A model generated the notes under the pieces. The model saw only the letters and a program-made list of their open reading frames with translations, was not told the DNA's origin and did no database searches. 64,000 bases of DNA, taken from contig QYRS01000008.1 of NCBI GenBank assembly GCA_006503535.1, forward strand, positions 248,001-312,000, in the 5' to 3' direction. Both the position numbers and the translations under genes were made by a program. The DNA is from Arthrinium phaeospermum. Lineage: Eukaryota > Ascomycota > Sordariomycetes > Amphisphaeriales > Apiosporaceae. Positions 36,327 to 47,699 of the stretch are shown one piece after another. Each line of letters starts with the position of its first letter. Within the stretch, counting starts at the first letter, position 1.

Positions 36327-37347
36327 GGTGTCGGTTTGCGGGTGGGAAAATAGGGTTGCTCGATCCACAGGCGGGTTGAGAGGTTGAGGAGGATCTTTTG
36401 GATGCGGATTAAGTCTGACGCAGTGCTCTTGTCGGGGACCAATAGCTTCGAGTACGCTATCGACTTCGCAATTATGTTCTTCAATGGCGGCCTGGCGGAG
36501 CCGATGGTAATTCGGGAAGGCGTCAATCTTCTGCACCAGCAATTTTGGGGATTTTTTTCGTGGGATGATTTATCTATCCGAGCGTTGTGCCTAGCGGGAA
36601 CATGTATGTAGCCCGTGCTGCCCCTCCTTTCGCAGGCTCCCCCTCTTTTATGGGCTTGCCTCCATGCTCAACCAATCGTGCCTGCTTCTGGATGCCCCGC
36701 TCTTGACAGATTCTACAGATGCTTTAATCAGAAACAAGAGGGACATACATGCATTAATCCAGTCTAGATTACCGAAACCAGCATAAGGAGCAATCCCAGT
36801 CAAGAAACAGGATCTTGGATATAGCTTCGTTACTCTTTTTCCATTGCGCTGCTCATGCTCTTATCGCCTCAAGCCAACGAATGTTCAGCCAACGAATGTT
36901 CCTTCGCCTGCTTATAATACCTCACCGTGATAGAACTCGGATGATATTGCTCTAATAGGTAGAAAAAAAGTTGGCTTTCAGCCCGTATCATGTTCGTGAT
37001 GCATGTCTTGGTTGACTCATCTACAATCACGCTGCTATGTCCAATGCAGACCCAATCAGATGTTTCATATCAACAGTACCGTCGATACACTGGTACGGGC
37101 TCGCCTTCCTGATGGAGAAGGAGTGCGTTGGTTGCAACCAACAGTTCTGCGCCATGTACTGGGGAGGGAACATTCGCTCCGGAAGGAGTTCTATTACATC
37201 ATTTGTACGAATATATTGACCTGCTCCCAGCACTTATATCCCGTTGACTGGAAGCAGCCTTTGAATGTGACTGTTCACTGTAGTTGTTACCTGTACCATA
37301 TGCCCATCAGTTTGCCTAACTAGGTAGTGTTTGAAACATAAGACAAT
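36327..37347. other. divergent intergenic region
   Basis: No gene seen between eIF3m (-) and the metallo-hydrolase gene (+). A 12-base direct repeat (CCAACGAATGTT) lies at about 36876-36902. Confidence 0.5.
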
Positions 37348-38397
37348 ATGAGCTCTCTACGACATCTTCATCTGGATAGCTCGCAAAGGCAACCACTGCT
37401 TAAAGACCATACACATGTGGGAGGTGAACCGCAATCCCTGCCCATCAAGCAGGTCCATACCCATCCTCGCGAATCAAACGGCGAGGAGAATGCAAGTGTG
37501 TACTTCATAGGCACCGCGACGACAATCATTGAGTGGCAGGGCACTCGTATCCTCACGGACCCGAACTTCCTACATGCAGGAGACCATGTCCATCTCGGCC
37601 CCGGTGTCTCGGCAGAACGGCTGACCGACCCGGCCGTTGACCTGCACGAGCTCCCGAGCCTGGACTGCATTCTACTCTCACACTACCACGCCGATCATTT
37701 TGATCAAAAGGTCGAGGCGTCTCTCAATAGACTCTTCCCCATCATCACCACACCTCATGCCAAAAAGTGCTTGACCTCGCTGAAAGACGAGCCGTTTGGG
37801 CGGGTGACAGAACTGGACTTCTTCGAGAGCGTGATGCTTCATACCGGCAATGAACCAGCAGCCCCTGACACCGGCGTAAAGCCAGTCATCCGGGTGACGG
37901 GAATGCCTGGAAAACACGTACCGCCAGGCGCGCTGGCCGCCGCCAACGAATTTCTAAAAGCAGTGCCGCCTGTCAATGGCTGGCTCGTCGAGCTTGGCTA
38001 CGCCCACGACACGGCCTCGGGAGCGGATCCCGAGGCGATCGATGCGGGCTACCGAATCTACATCTCCGGGGACACGCTCTTCGTGGACGAGCTTCAGGAC
38101 ATCAAGCAGAGGCTCCAGGACGACAAGATCGATTTGATGCTCATCCACCTGGGCGGGACCACCATCCCGGGGCCCAAGATGCCTCTGGTGATGGTGACGA
38201 TGGATGCGGAGCAGGGGCTGAAGCTGATGCACCTGATGAATCCGGACGTGACCATCCCGATTCACTACGATGACTACTCGGTCTTCTTGTCGCCTCTTTC
38301 CGACTTCAAGGATAAGGTGACTGAAGCAGGACGGAACGATCGCGTTGTTTACCTGGACAGAGGTGAGCAGTACAAATTTAAGGTCCGGGCTGCGTGA
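37348..38397 (+). CDS. metallo-beta-lactamase-fold hydrolase, UlaG-like
   Basis: Single-exon gene for a 349-residue enzyme of the metallo-beta-lactamase superfamily, nearest in layout to UlaG/NAPE-PLD-type hydrolases. A complete two-metal site can be read: H112, H114, D116 and H117 in SHYHADH, H190 in GKHVPPG, D242 in ISGDTLF and H306 in IPIHYDDY. Residues 1-48 are a polar tail with no signal peptide or membrane span; the fold starts at ASVYFIGTATTIIEW. All metal ligands are present, so an active enzyme is expected. The substrate is not readable from sequence; ascorbate-phosphate lactone, acyl-ethanolamine phospholipid or another ester/phosphodiester are all possible. The neighbours are not metabolically related. 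Confidence 0.9.
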   Translation: MSSLRHLHLDSSQRQPLLKDHTHVGGEPQSLPIKQVHTHPRESNGEENASVYFIGTATTIIEWQGTRILTDPNFLHAGDHVHLGPGVSAERLTDPAVDLHELPSLDCILLSHYHADHFDQKVEASLNRLFPIITTPHAKKCLTSLKDEPFGRVTELDFFESVMLHTGNEPAAPDTGVKPVIRVTGMPGKHVPPGALAAANEFLKAVPPVNGWLVELGYAHDTASGADPEAIDAGYRIYISGDTLFVDELQDIKQRLQDDKIDLMLIHLGGTTIPGPKMPLVMVTMDAEQGLKLMHLMNPDVTIPIHYDDYSVFLSPLSDFKDKVTEAGRNDRVVYLDRGEQYKFKVRAA

Positions 38398-39338
38398 GGG
38401 AGGGTGAGTAGGAGGAGAGTCCGATCTGGATCTGGGAGGATTTGGCAGTTTTGAGTTGGTCCGGCTGTCTGGGCTCACTAGGAGGCATGTGTGACTTCGG
38501 CTAAGAGAGTGTTGGGTCTTGGCGATATTTTTTGACATAATGTTAAATGAAAATCATATGCACGCAGGTAGCCGTCCACTAGCCATTGGTTGGTTACCCT
38601 GGAACCTCTGGAAACAAGATGCCCATCAGGTGATATGCTTAACATGAACCAACAACAGGCATCGACCTGCCCCGAGTCGCCTTAAAAGCCAGCTATAGAG
38701 CGCCTGCTAGTCTGTTGTCTGTTCTCTGAACCAGGCTCAAACCTTGCCGGGAGAGATCTACGGCGCATAGGCTGATAAGGTTGCCAATGGTCCGTCCGTC
38801 CAGACTCTAGAGGAAGAAGTTATGCTGCACGGACCTTGTCTCTCTAATATAAAGCATTTTAATTAACGCTAAGGTTAAAACCAGGGATAAATAATTACGG
38901 CCGCCACCCTCCTTTTCTTTTAATTAATGCTCTACTTTACTCATTTATTTCTAAATAAAAAGTCTCTTTTTTTAAAAGGCTTGGGCCCGACGCGCGCAAC
39001 ACCGCCGGCATCGCGTGCACTCTTGCTCTGCGGATTCCCAAGGCTTCCAGAATTGGACCGCGCATATATCCTCCGCTCCGTTCTTGTTCTAGGTCGAGGT
39101 GCTGCTGCATGCCGTGATAGGTGTACGGTGGTCTCTCTACCTGATATAGAACACCGAGCTTGGCTTGGGCTTGGGCTCGCGCTCACTCTGGACATTCCAG
39201 TAACGCATGCGCCGTGCCGTGCACGTCTGTTTGTAACCAAAAAAGCAGCGACCAGGATTGGGCCGAATCCCTTGATTTGAGCTGACAGAGCTACCTGCTT
39301 GCTCTCTTTACTTACACTACCTATATATACGCCAGCCA
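38398..39338. other. intergenic region with AT-rich island
   Basis: No gene seen. From about 38850 to 38980 the sequence is strongly AT-rich (two TTAATTAA sites, runs of A and T) and then switches abruptly to GC-rich sequence (GGGCCCGACGCGCGC). This contrast differs from the rest of the window and may mark an old insertion. Confidence 0.5.
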
Positions 39339-42269
39339 ATGGACCGGGATCAGATGGAGGGCGTAGTCTCTACCTCAGCTCCGGAGGCGCCCATGCATGA
39401 CGCACCGCTGCTCAGTCCATCTCCAGTACAACACGAACAATCCCACAGCACCTTTGCGGCAATCCCGAATGGGGCCGCTAGAGAGAATGGTCCTGGCTTG
39501 GTCATGGCCGAGCCCGATGGAGCAGTAGTAGCAGCAGCCGGGGCTACAGCACCGCAACCGCAACCACCGAGTGCCGCCCAGCCGCAACAGGCCGCGCCGC
39601 AGCCTCCGTACATATCGTCAACATCACCGGCCTCGGCACCGCCACCGCCACCGCCCAACCAAGTCACGCCGGCCTCGACCCCCAGCGTGACCCCTGGTCC
39701 TCTGTCGGCATCTCTTTCGGCATCTCTACCACCCAGGACGTCGCCATTGGAAACACAGGCCCCGCCGGCGCATTATGTCCGCCGGACCTCGATGCCGCAA
39801 GGAGGCAAGGTGCCCATAGTCGAGCCTCCCGGAGCGGGCCTTCGGCGGGCCGCCAGTCAAAACCCCAATGCTTTCCAGTCGCCTAATCGTGACCATTCCC
39901 GGGAGAACCCCAAATTCAATGACGACCTTTCCAGACTTACGCACGCCGTGCAGCAATCGGTGCCCGAGGCGGTGCGGCGGGTCACTCGTGATAACTGGGA
40001 GAAGATATTGCTGGGGACGGGTTTTCACCAGGCCTTCGTCGTAAGTAAATGCCATGTTTTATCTGTCGTTCCAATTATATTCAAGTGGCCTGCCTTTTTC
40101 TCTTCAACTAAATGCCATGCCCATACCCATGATCCACCCATTCAGTCATCCTACTGCCATCTTCCCAACGTCCTATGAGCCCACCCATCTTTGAGGTCCA
40201 ACCCAGCCCTTAAGAAAAGAGACGCTCCCATTCCGATTCATCTTGCGATGGTTCAAAGCACCTTGTGACTTCCGTCTGATAAGCCAAGTTATGCTTTTAA
40301 CACCTCATCGCAATCATCCCTTCTCTCTTTCCTTTCGCTTTTTGAAAATTTCGGGTCGTCGGTTGTGGCTCCCACAAAAGCGGTGTCTTGCGTTCAATAC
40401 AGCGCCCATCTGCATTGTTCCATCCCAATACACAATCAGGATTCCTAAAGCCATTGTGGCAGGAGGCACCCGCATTTGACTGACTTCATACTAGTTGAAC
40501 GCGGTCATTCATCACGCAAACGGTGATATTGTTCGTCGTGGTATTAGGGAATTTGGTCGCAAGATGGTGTCAGAGTCCAAGGACGCCATCATCGCTCATT
40601 TCGAGCCGGCGGATATCGATGCAGTTGCTGATGCCATCCTGGACAAAGCGAGTGATTATTTTCTCGACAAGGCCTTAGAGCGACGTCTTGCTACCATTGA
40701 CGCCCGCTCCCTTATCGACGCCCTTGCCCGTGCTGAGCGGCTGGGGTACGAAAGCAATGATGTCAACGGTGATAACGGCACAACCGCATCGCCGCCACTG
40801 CCAACAGCCACCCCTCAGTTTCAGCAACCTCCCCAACATCAACAACATGCGCAACAGGAGCTTGCCAGGCACTCTCCTACTTCACTGATACCTCCTCCTC
40901 CTCCTCCTCCAAAACCGCAGACAAGCTTGCAGTGCCCTCTGTGCTGGCGGAAGTTCGCAGCTGCACCACCTTACGAATATGTAGGTACCCTTTGCCATTC
41001 CATCCTTGGGTATACTTTTCTAACTTGCCAAAAATAGCATGTCAAAAAGCAGCTCTGCACGAAAACTCCCCCCAACGCGGATGGTTTCCCCTTCAGCTGC
41101 TCTGAATGCGGTGCTGGGTTTGTCACCGCAGTTGGACAAAAATCCGTGAGTCATGGTAGTCAACTTGTTTATCTGAATACAGACTAACATTGCTCTAGCA
41201 CTATCTGAACCGCGTCTGTGGCCAACACAGCTTCGCTCCGGCGACTCCAAAGGGCCCTGTTGCCAGCTCACCCGCGCCGCAGTTCGTACAGCAGCAGCCT
41301 GCGCCGCAGATGCAGCAGCGGACCTCGTATGACCAGCAACAACGACCTCCGCCGGTTTGGTCCACCCCCGTTCAAAAGCAACACTCGGCAACGCCAGGTT
41401 CCTCAGCGCCGCCTTCATCTTCGGGCCCGGTTCCCGCAGACCCGTACGCACATCTGAACCCGGACACCCGTGCGAGGCTGGAGCAGGACCTTCTGGCAGC
41501 CGAGGCCTCGTATGCTCCCCGCTTCAAGGAGGCAGAAGATATACCTGATCCAGATGAGAGAAAACAAAAGCTGGAAGGCCTTCAGAACAGCTTCTCTACG
41601 AAGCAGTCAATTATTAGGAAGCGGTACGGCGTCCGACTCCGACAGAGGCGCACAAAGGAGGAGATCGAGGCGGAGCGCATCCGTCTAACGGGCCATACTG
41701 GCACTCCTGGAGGAGGCAAGCGACAGCGTGTCGATGATGGGCTCGGGGATACGCCGTCGTATGTACCGTCGTCGCAACAAGCCCCCGCTACTCCCTCGGT
41801 GAACAACCCGGCGATTACACCAACGAAGCATTTGTCGATAACAGACATGAACTCGTCTGGACTAGGAGGTTCTAGTGCGACTGCGGCCACTGCTGATCCG
41901 ACTGTTGGCCTGCAGCAATCCCAGCCAGCGCCTCCGCCCCCGCGCAACAGTCTGGCTTCTTATCAGCGAAATGGCTACCGTGTAGACAGGCATGTCTCTC
42001 ACTCGGCCACCCAGTCCCCTGTCGAGTCCCCTGTCCAAGCTTCTTCTTTTACTCCGGTCAACAGCCATAGCGCAGCGGCCGAGGCAGCCGCTGATGCACC
42101 AGCCTGGAACCCATCCCCTACCGCTACAAGAAACGGCTCGGCTGCAGCTCCTCTGGTTCTTGACGATGACGCTTCGTCTGACAGCGACTCGGATGGGGAG
42201 ATACCGGCTAAAGTCCCCCCGATGGGTAGCAGGCCCAACGGGCCCTCCTCAAGAGGCTGGGCTGGTTAA
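39339..42269 (+). CDS. tandem C2HC zinc-finger protein of unknown function
   Basis: Exons are 39339-40040, 40495-40980, 41038-41145 and 41199-42269, all phase 0, giving 788 residues. Residues 1-190 are Pro/Ala/Gln-rich and disordered. A conserved-looking helical region follows at about 200-335 (EAVRRVTRDNWEKILLG, then LNAVIHHANGDIVRRGIREF and ADAILDKASDYFLDKALERR). Two zinc fingers share the spacing C-x2-C-x12-H-x5-C: C381/C384/H397/C403 and C417/C420/H433/C439. Another helical/basic segment (RKRYGVRLRQRRTKEEIEAE) lies near 545-575, then a disordered tail with an acidic DDDASSDSDSDGE stretch. The protein looks nuclear and may bind DNA or chromatin, but I cannot name the family. The first intron is unusually long (454 nt). 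Confidence 0.8.
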
Positions 42270-44284
42270 TTCCGTCCACAATACGGATAAATAAGCTTCC
42301 ACACTAGATATTTGTGGGCGGTCAGCAAGAACTGGCATGGTTTGCTCCTTGAAGTGGTACGGGATTGAGCAAACCGGCATGGTTCTTCCGAGACTCCCCA
42401 GTGGTGTTCAATTCGTTATACCCCAATTTGCGTTGTGTTTTCATTTCTCCGTTTGTTCATTCAAAAACGAGTTGCGAATCTTGACCTGATTTGAAACCGA
42501 GTTGCAATACTTGGTACATAAACACCGATGATGGCCGCTGTACTTAAGGTTCCCAGTACATGCTTGTTGTTGCACGGCCCCCGGGAAATCAACTGAAAAT
42601 GTTATCGAGATGTGGTTGAGAAATTCGCGATGCCCTCCAGCCAATATCCTTCTTATGCGTTAGGCAATTTAGCCCCTTCATTTCAAGGCTGTCAACAGGT
42701 GTTACGGAAAAGTCGAGGGGAAAAGGGGGAATGTTCAAGATCAAGAGAGGGGGAGGAAAACGTAGTGGTGACAGCGTTATACCCTCAGGCTTCGCCAGCC
42801 TGGTCTCAAATTTTCTGCGTTGCGTTTTCATTTTCTTGTTAAGGAGACAGGGGAGCTTACTGTGCCAACTTCGGGCTGCATTGCCTAGGTACGATGTCCT
42901 CATTTCTACCACGTGGAGTTAGGCAAATAGTCGTCGGGAATGAATGGCTTCTGCACACACGTATGAAGAACAGCAGCTTCCTAGTTTGACCACGTATCGT
43001 ATCAGTGTCCTACACATCGGGGAATTTGACAATCCCCTCGGTGAGATACACGGTAGTAAGGCAGCTGGCGTAGCAGTCACTACGAGTGTGTCTCTTCTTT
43101 GGCTCGGCTGAATTGGGGGCTGGACAGGACAATGCAGGATTGGCTGGGTCGGTACGGTAAGTACGTGGTGGTTCTGCTGCTGACGGTCAGGCCAGGTAGC
43201 CAGCGAGCAAGATCAGCCTTTGAAGGAAGCCAAGCGTATATGAGGGTGGAATCAGCTCTTGACATTGTTGACTTGAGCAGTCATAAACAGTGCCTGGCGA
43301 GCAGCAGTTCTTAGATCATATAATCGACTAGGATGAGGAAAGTATTGACTGGTTTTCTTTTGGATAGCCCCAGCTTCCTCCCTTGTCCATGGAGCGCTCT
43401 TTCTTAGTAGGTTGTCTAGACAGGTTCGGTCTATTGCATTTATTTAATATGTAGAGTCGGCGAGCTCAAGGGGCTTGATTGATTTTGCATAGCATATAGT
43501 CTCACATCATAGAGAAACAATAGTAGACGAACGATATTCGTGCTCTTTGAAGGGTTTATCATTCTTTTTTTTTGATTTACAATAATATAGGTATCCATTC
43601 CATCGCCCTGTCATGATCCGCCACTGCTGTACTTGACCCTACAACGTCTCTCATCGCCTACCCGGGCCTCCAGCCCAACAGACACATGGGTGTCGTAACC
43701 AAATAAAGAAACCATCAACCATCCATTAAGACGCTAGAAATAAAGAAAGGGAGCCGAATGCCCGCAAAAAGTGGTATCGAAGTAATAAACAAAAGGAACC
43801 AACACGCCCAGCAGTGCACGTTTACAAAATAATGTATACCAATCTCGGATTGTTCCTATCTTCCCATACTTGCAGGTAAGGTAGATTAGGTAGGCTCCTG
43901 GATCTGCCGTCGACTTTCCTCCCAAGTCAGTCTGGAGCCCAAAAGATACCCGAGAGACCATCGTGACCGTGCAACAACAACTTGGGGGGTATGGTATGAT
44001 ATAAGATGCACCTCCGTCAGTCCTGACCTGCCCTGCTTATGTCAAAGAACATATAATCAAGGAAAACCCCCTGCAAACTCCATGCGCTCGAAACACAAAA
44101 GGCCAGCTTATGCAGAAATCCGACATGGACGATAAAAAACGCATCCCGTGCATTAACAATAATGAAGTTGCAACGTAGTCCCGCCTCCTGAGCTGGCCAA
44201 ACCCCCTTCAAAAACATCTCCCCCTCTCGCCAATATTGATGATATACGCCTGCCATCGACCAAACCGGTCAAGCCGCTTCTCCC
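42270..44284. other. 2-kb convergent intergenic region
   Basis: No gene seen. Contains the 3' UTRs of the zinc-finger gene (+) and the coiled-coil gene (-); AT-rich in the middle (43440-43600). Confidence 0.55.
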
Positions 44285-47200
44285 TCAGCCGGTAACCCGC
44301 CTAACCCAGAGCCCGGTGGGCTCGTACTCGGCCTCGCGGTCCATGCGCTTGTAGGCGCGGTGCAGCTTGAGCCCGAGCTCGTACTCCTCGCGCTGCACGT
44401 CGGCCAGCTCGTCGCGGAGGACCTCGACCTTGCGCTTCTCGGCCTCGCGCTTGGCGATGACGGCGTTGCTCGCCAGCAGGTTGTCTGTCGGCATGAGCTC
44501 CGTCATCTGCCGGATCGCCTGGTTGATGTTGATGCGGCGGTTCCCGAGCGACTTGAGCTGCGCGTTGAGGTAGGAGACGCGGTCGCGGGCCGATACCTCA
44601 GGCGGCGCCATAGGGAGCAACTTGTCGCTCGACTCGGTCGAGGCTACCGAGACCCGGCTGTGGTTCCCGCGGGGGATCGGGTGCAGTCCAGAGGGGCGCG
44701 GCTGGGCAGGGGCCGGAGAAGTCACGTAGTAGGGAGAATCCATATTGATCTTGATCGGCTCGGCAGGAGGAGTGCGGGCCTTGGGTTTGTCCTCGTAGCC
44801 GCTGACGATGGGTCGCTTGCGATCGAGGATAGAAGAACCGCTGGGAGACAAAGATGTCGTCGGGGACTGGTTGTATTGCCGGGGAGGCGTAGGTAGAGCA
44901 GGCGTATCTTCTTCGGCAGAGAGCCTCGGGGTGCCGGTCGCAGAGGTTCCGTACGTCGTGACACTGAAACGAGATGGCGGCTGTGTCCACTCTTCGGGAA
45001 ATCCTCCAGGCGGCCGTTGAGAAGGATGGATTTCGGGTTGCTGCGAATAGGTAGAAGACGAAGTAGACAGTTTCGGGGTATGGCCAGCTGCTCCGGCAGG
45101 CTTTCTTCGGGTGGCTTTCTCGTTTGAAGGGATTGGTGTCGGAGTGGAAGGTTTCTTGGACGGAACAGGATGGGTGGCGGCAGGCTTCGGCGTGGGACGA
45201 TGATCGTCGGACAGAGCAGGGCTTGGATATCTCTGGGACGGGTGGTCAGGTGCATCAGCTGTAACGCGCTGCACCGGAGACGCCGTGGATTGGGCCATGT
45301 TCCCGCTGCTAGGCTTTTGAGAGAGGGTCTTGGTGGTAGTTGCGCGCTGAGCTGGTGGGGGTGAGGATGTTTCAGACCCCAATGAACTAACAGGGGACAA
45401 AACACCTTGGCCACGGTGGTCGTCTCTGGGGTCTCGGTTCGTCCTTCTGGCGCTCTTCGGCGGCACGTTCAGCGGCGGGACATCGGGCGTGTCTTTCACG
45501 GGCGGCACTAGAGGCGTACGCCCGCTGGCCCCGCGCCAGCCCGGCCTCGACGGCGGCATGGCGGGCTCAGCCAGCGCTTTGCCGGCAACTGGAGCTGGTG
45601 CCGGGGCTGGGGCTTCAGCTGGGGCTGGAGCTGGAGTTGGCGCTGGAGCTGGGGCTGGTGCTGCAGCTTTGGGTTGGCGCGTCGATCGAAGGCGTACGCC
45701 GAATATGTTGCCACCGTCATTGGCCGGCGCACGGGATTGCAGTCCTTGGGCGTATTGCTGGGCGCTGGGCACTTGCGAAGGGAGTCCGCCGCGGTCTTTG
45801 GAAGTCGGCTCGCCCGTGTGCTTATCCCAACGCACGTCGACATTCCGCTGCTTGAGCCGCTCCCTGGATTTGGACTCGTGCAAGGCGTGCACAGCTGCAT
45901 CCGAGTTCTTTCGACGCTCTCGTCGCATCATGGGGATCTGGCTTCGCACAGCGGCATCTGGGCGAGCTGTGGGGTTCTCCATGGTCAAGTTGCCTTCTTC
46001 GATAGGCGAAACGTCCCCGTCGTTGGGTCTGTCATGAGTGCACATTGTTAGTCTCGATGCCCCCTTGTTCTCGGCCGTCATAAGATTCGGAGGGGCGATG
46101 CGCCAAGCAGGGATCGGCAGCAGCAGTTCTTATTCCACCAAAGGTGACTTGACTTTCTGAGTGGCTGCAATGAAGATTTGTTCGTGACGCCGCAATTCCA
46201 AATTAAAGGTCACGAATGTTTCAACAAGAGGGTTTGTGGTTTGTGGAGGCGGGGAGAGAAGCCGAGCGTAGTAGTTGCACACTGACACGGCAAGCAATAC
46301 AGGCAATCATCCGACGACTTCCTACATTCTCCTCAAGTGCCGTGGCTGCTTATGGCCACCCTACCGAATGCGCCTGCCTCAAGGAAGCTCATGGCGCAAC
46401 AGAGAAAAGAAAGGTAAAATATTAGACAGAGGAAAAAGGCAAGCACTAGCCAATAACTTACCGTTCTGGCGGACTAAAGTTGTCAGGTGAACTCGGCGGA
46501 GAAATCTCGGCCGGGTCGGCATACACCTCGTTTCTCAGCTGCTGGGCAGCAAAGGTGGCAGCGAGTGGCGACGGCTGCGAATAGATAGACGACGCCGGGC
46601 GCCCGTAAGAAGAACTACGGTTGTTCTGGGTGGACGGCGGAGGCGCCTGTACAGCAGGTGCTGATGTTTGACTGCGGTAGTGTGGTGTCAGCATCGTGAA
46701 GTTGAACTTGGGCTTTTTCTCCCTTTCTGCTTTCCGCTTCAATAATTCTATCTCGCTTCCACTTGGGGGCCCGAAGCCGAGACCGACTTAAAACCAGGCC
46801 ACAGAACAAACAGTACGAGGGTAGGAGGGACAATGACCCAATCGTGCCACCATCGATTACACACCCCTGGGAGCTGAATTGAGAGGCCCTTTGCTTCTTT
46901 CTTTCTGTCCTTCCTTCTCTTCCTCCCTTCTTTCTTTGTTGATTCAGTTCCTTTTTGGCGTTTGCTCAAGTAGATGCGATATCTGGCAACATGGCATCCC
47001 GGACTAGTTGCGCGTTGTTGTCGCATTCAACCTGACCCTCCTTCTGCGGGTTGACGCGATTTTGGGCCAGTCTGACCGAAACCACCCATGACAGACAGGC
47101 AGACATAGCCCAAGCCCAAGGTTAAGCCCAACCTTCACCGTTGGCATTTTGGGGGTCGGTCTATGGTGTGGCTGACAACCATGACTGCATCACGCCAGCC

Positions 47201-47699
47201 GGCAGAAGCAACATCGGCCAACCATTTTTGGTTTTCCATGTCCTGTTGGAGCAGCCCCCCGGACGGCCAAAGTCCAGAATTGGAGGGGGCGCAGAATGGA
47301 TGCATGCCAGCTCGAATAGACTTGTTGTTTGTGTTGTTGTTCTTGCAATCGTACTTGCACTTGCACTTGCACTTGCATTTGCCAATCCGGGATTCAATGC
47401 AACGAATGCCATGCCATGCCATGCCATGCATGCAATGAGTAGGAAAAGAAAGCAAAGAAGGAATGCGCAACTTACTACGGTTCCGAGCTCGGCGCCCTTT
47501 GTGGTCTCCTGGGGGCCCCTCCTTGGATCTCGTAAGAATAACCCGTTGGTCGCGGCGGGCGTGCAGGAGGCGTTGGTGAAGATGATGAGGTTCGCGAGTT
47601 CTGCCACTGTTCGAGTTTCTTCTGCTTCAGCGCAGGAGCTCCGCCGTCCTTATTACGTCCCGTCTGGCCTGGCCGTAGCCGGTCCCACATGGTTGACAT
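44285..47699 (-). CDS. disordered Pro-rich protein with conserved C-terminal coiled coil (755 aa)
   Basis: Exons on the minus strand are 47699-47476, 46761-46462 and 46028-44285, giving 755 residues. Exon 1 starts MSTMWDRLRPGQTGRNKDGG. Exon 2 begins with SEIELLKRKAEREKKPKF. The acceptor of the first intron is a weak AAG, so that border may shift by two codons. Most of the protein is Pro/Ser/Ala-rich and disordered, with an Ala-Pro dipeptide array (about 45585-45665). The last 100 residues are ordered and charged: RDRVSYLNAQLKSLGNRRININQ, then a long helix with AKREAEKRKVEVLRDELADVQ, ending PTGLWVRRVTG. I infer a coiled-coil scaffold; the family is not recognised. Both introns are long for this window (714 and 433 nt). 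Confidence 0.75.
45585..45665 (-). repeat. Ala-Pro dipeptide-coding repeat
   Basis: A degenerate GGAGCTGGGGCT-type tract in the third exon of the 755-residue gene, encoding an alternating Ala-Pro run with Thr and Glu interruptions on the minus strand. It is a likely spot for length variation between strains. Confidence 0.7.
47353..47430. repeat. intronic hexamer and pentamer repeats
   Basis: Five ACTTGC-type hexamers at 47353-47382 (the last ATTTGC) and five ATGCC-type pentamers at 47406-47430. Both lie in the 714-nt first intron of the minus-strand 755-residue gene, near its donor. Read on the coding strand the hexamer is GCAAGT, which resembles a GC-type splice donor. Confidence 0.7.
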
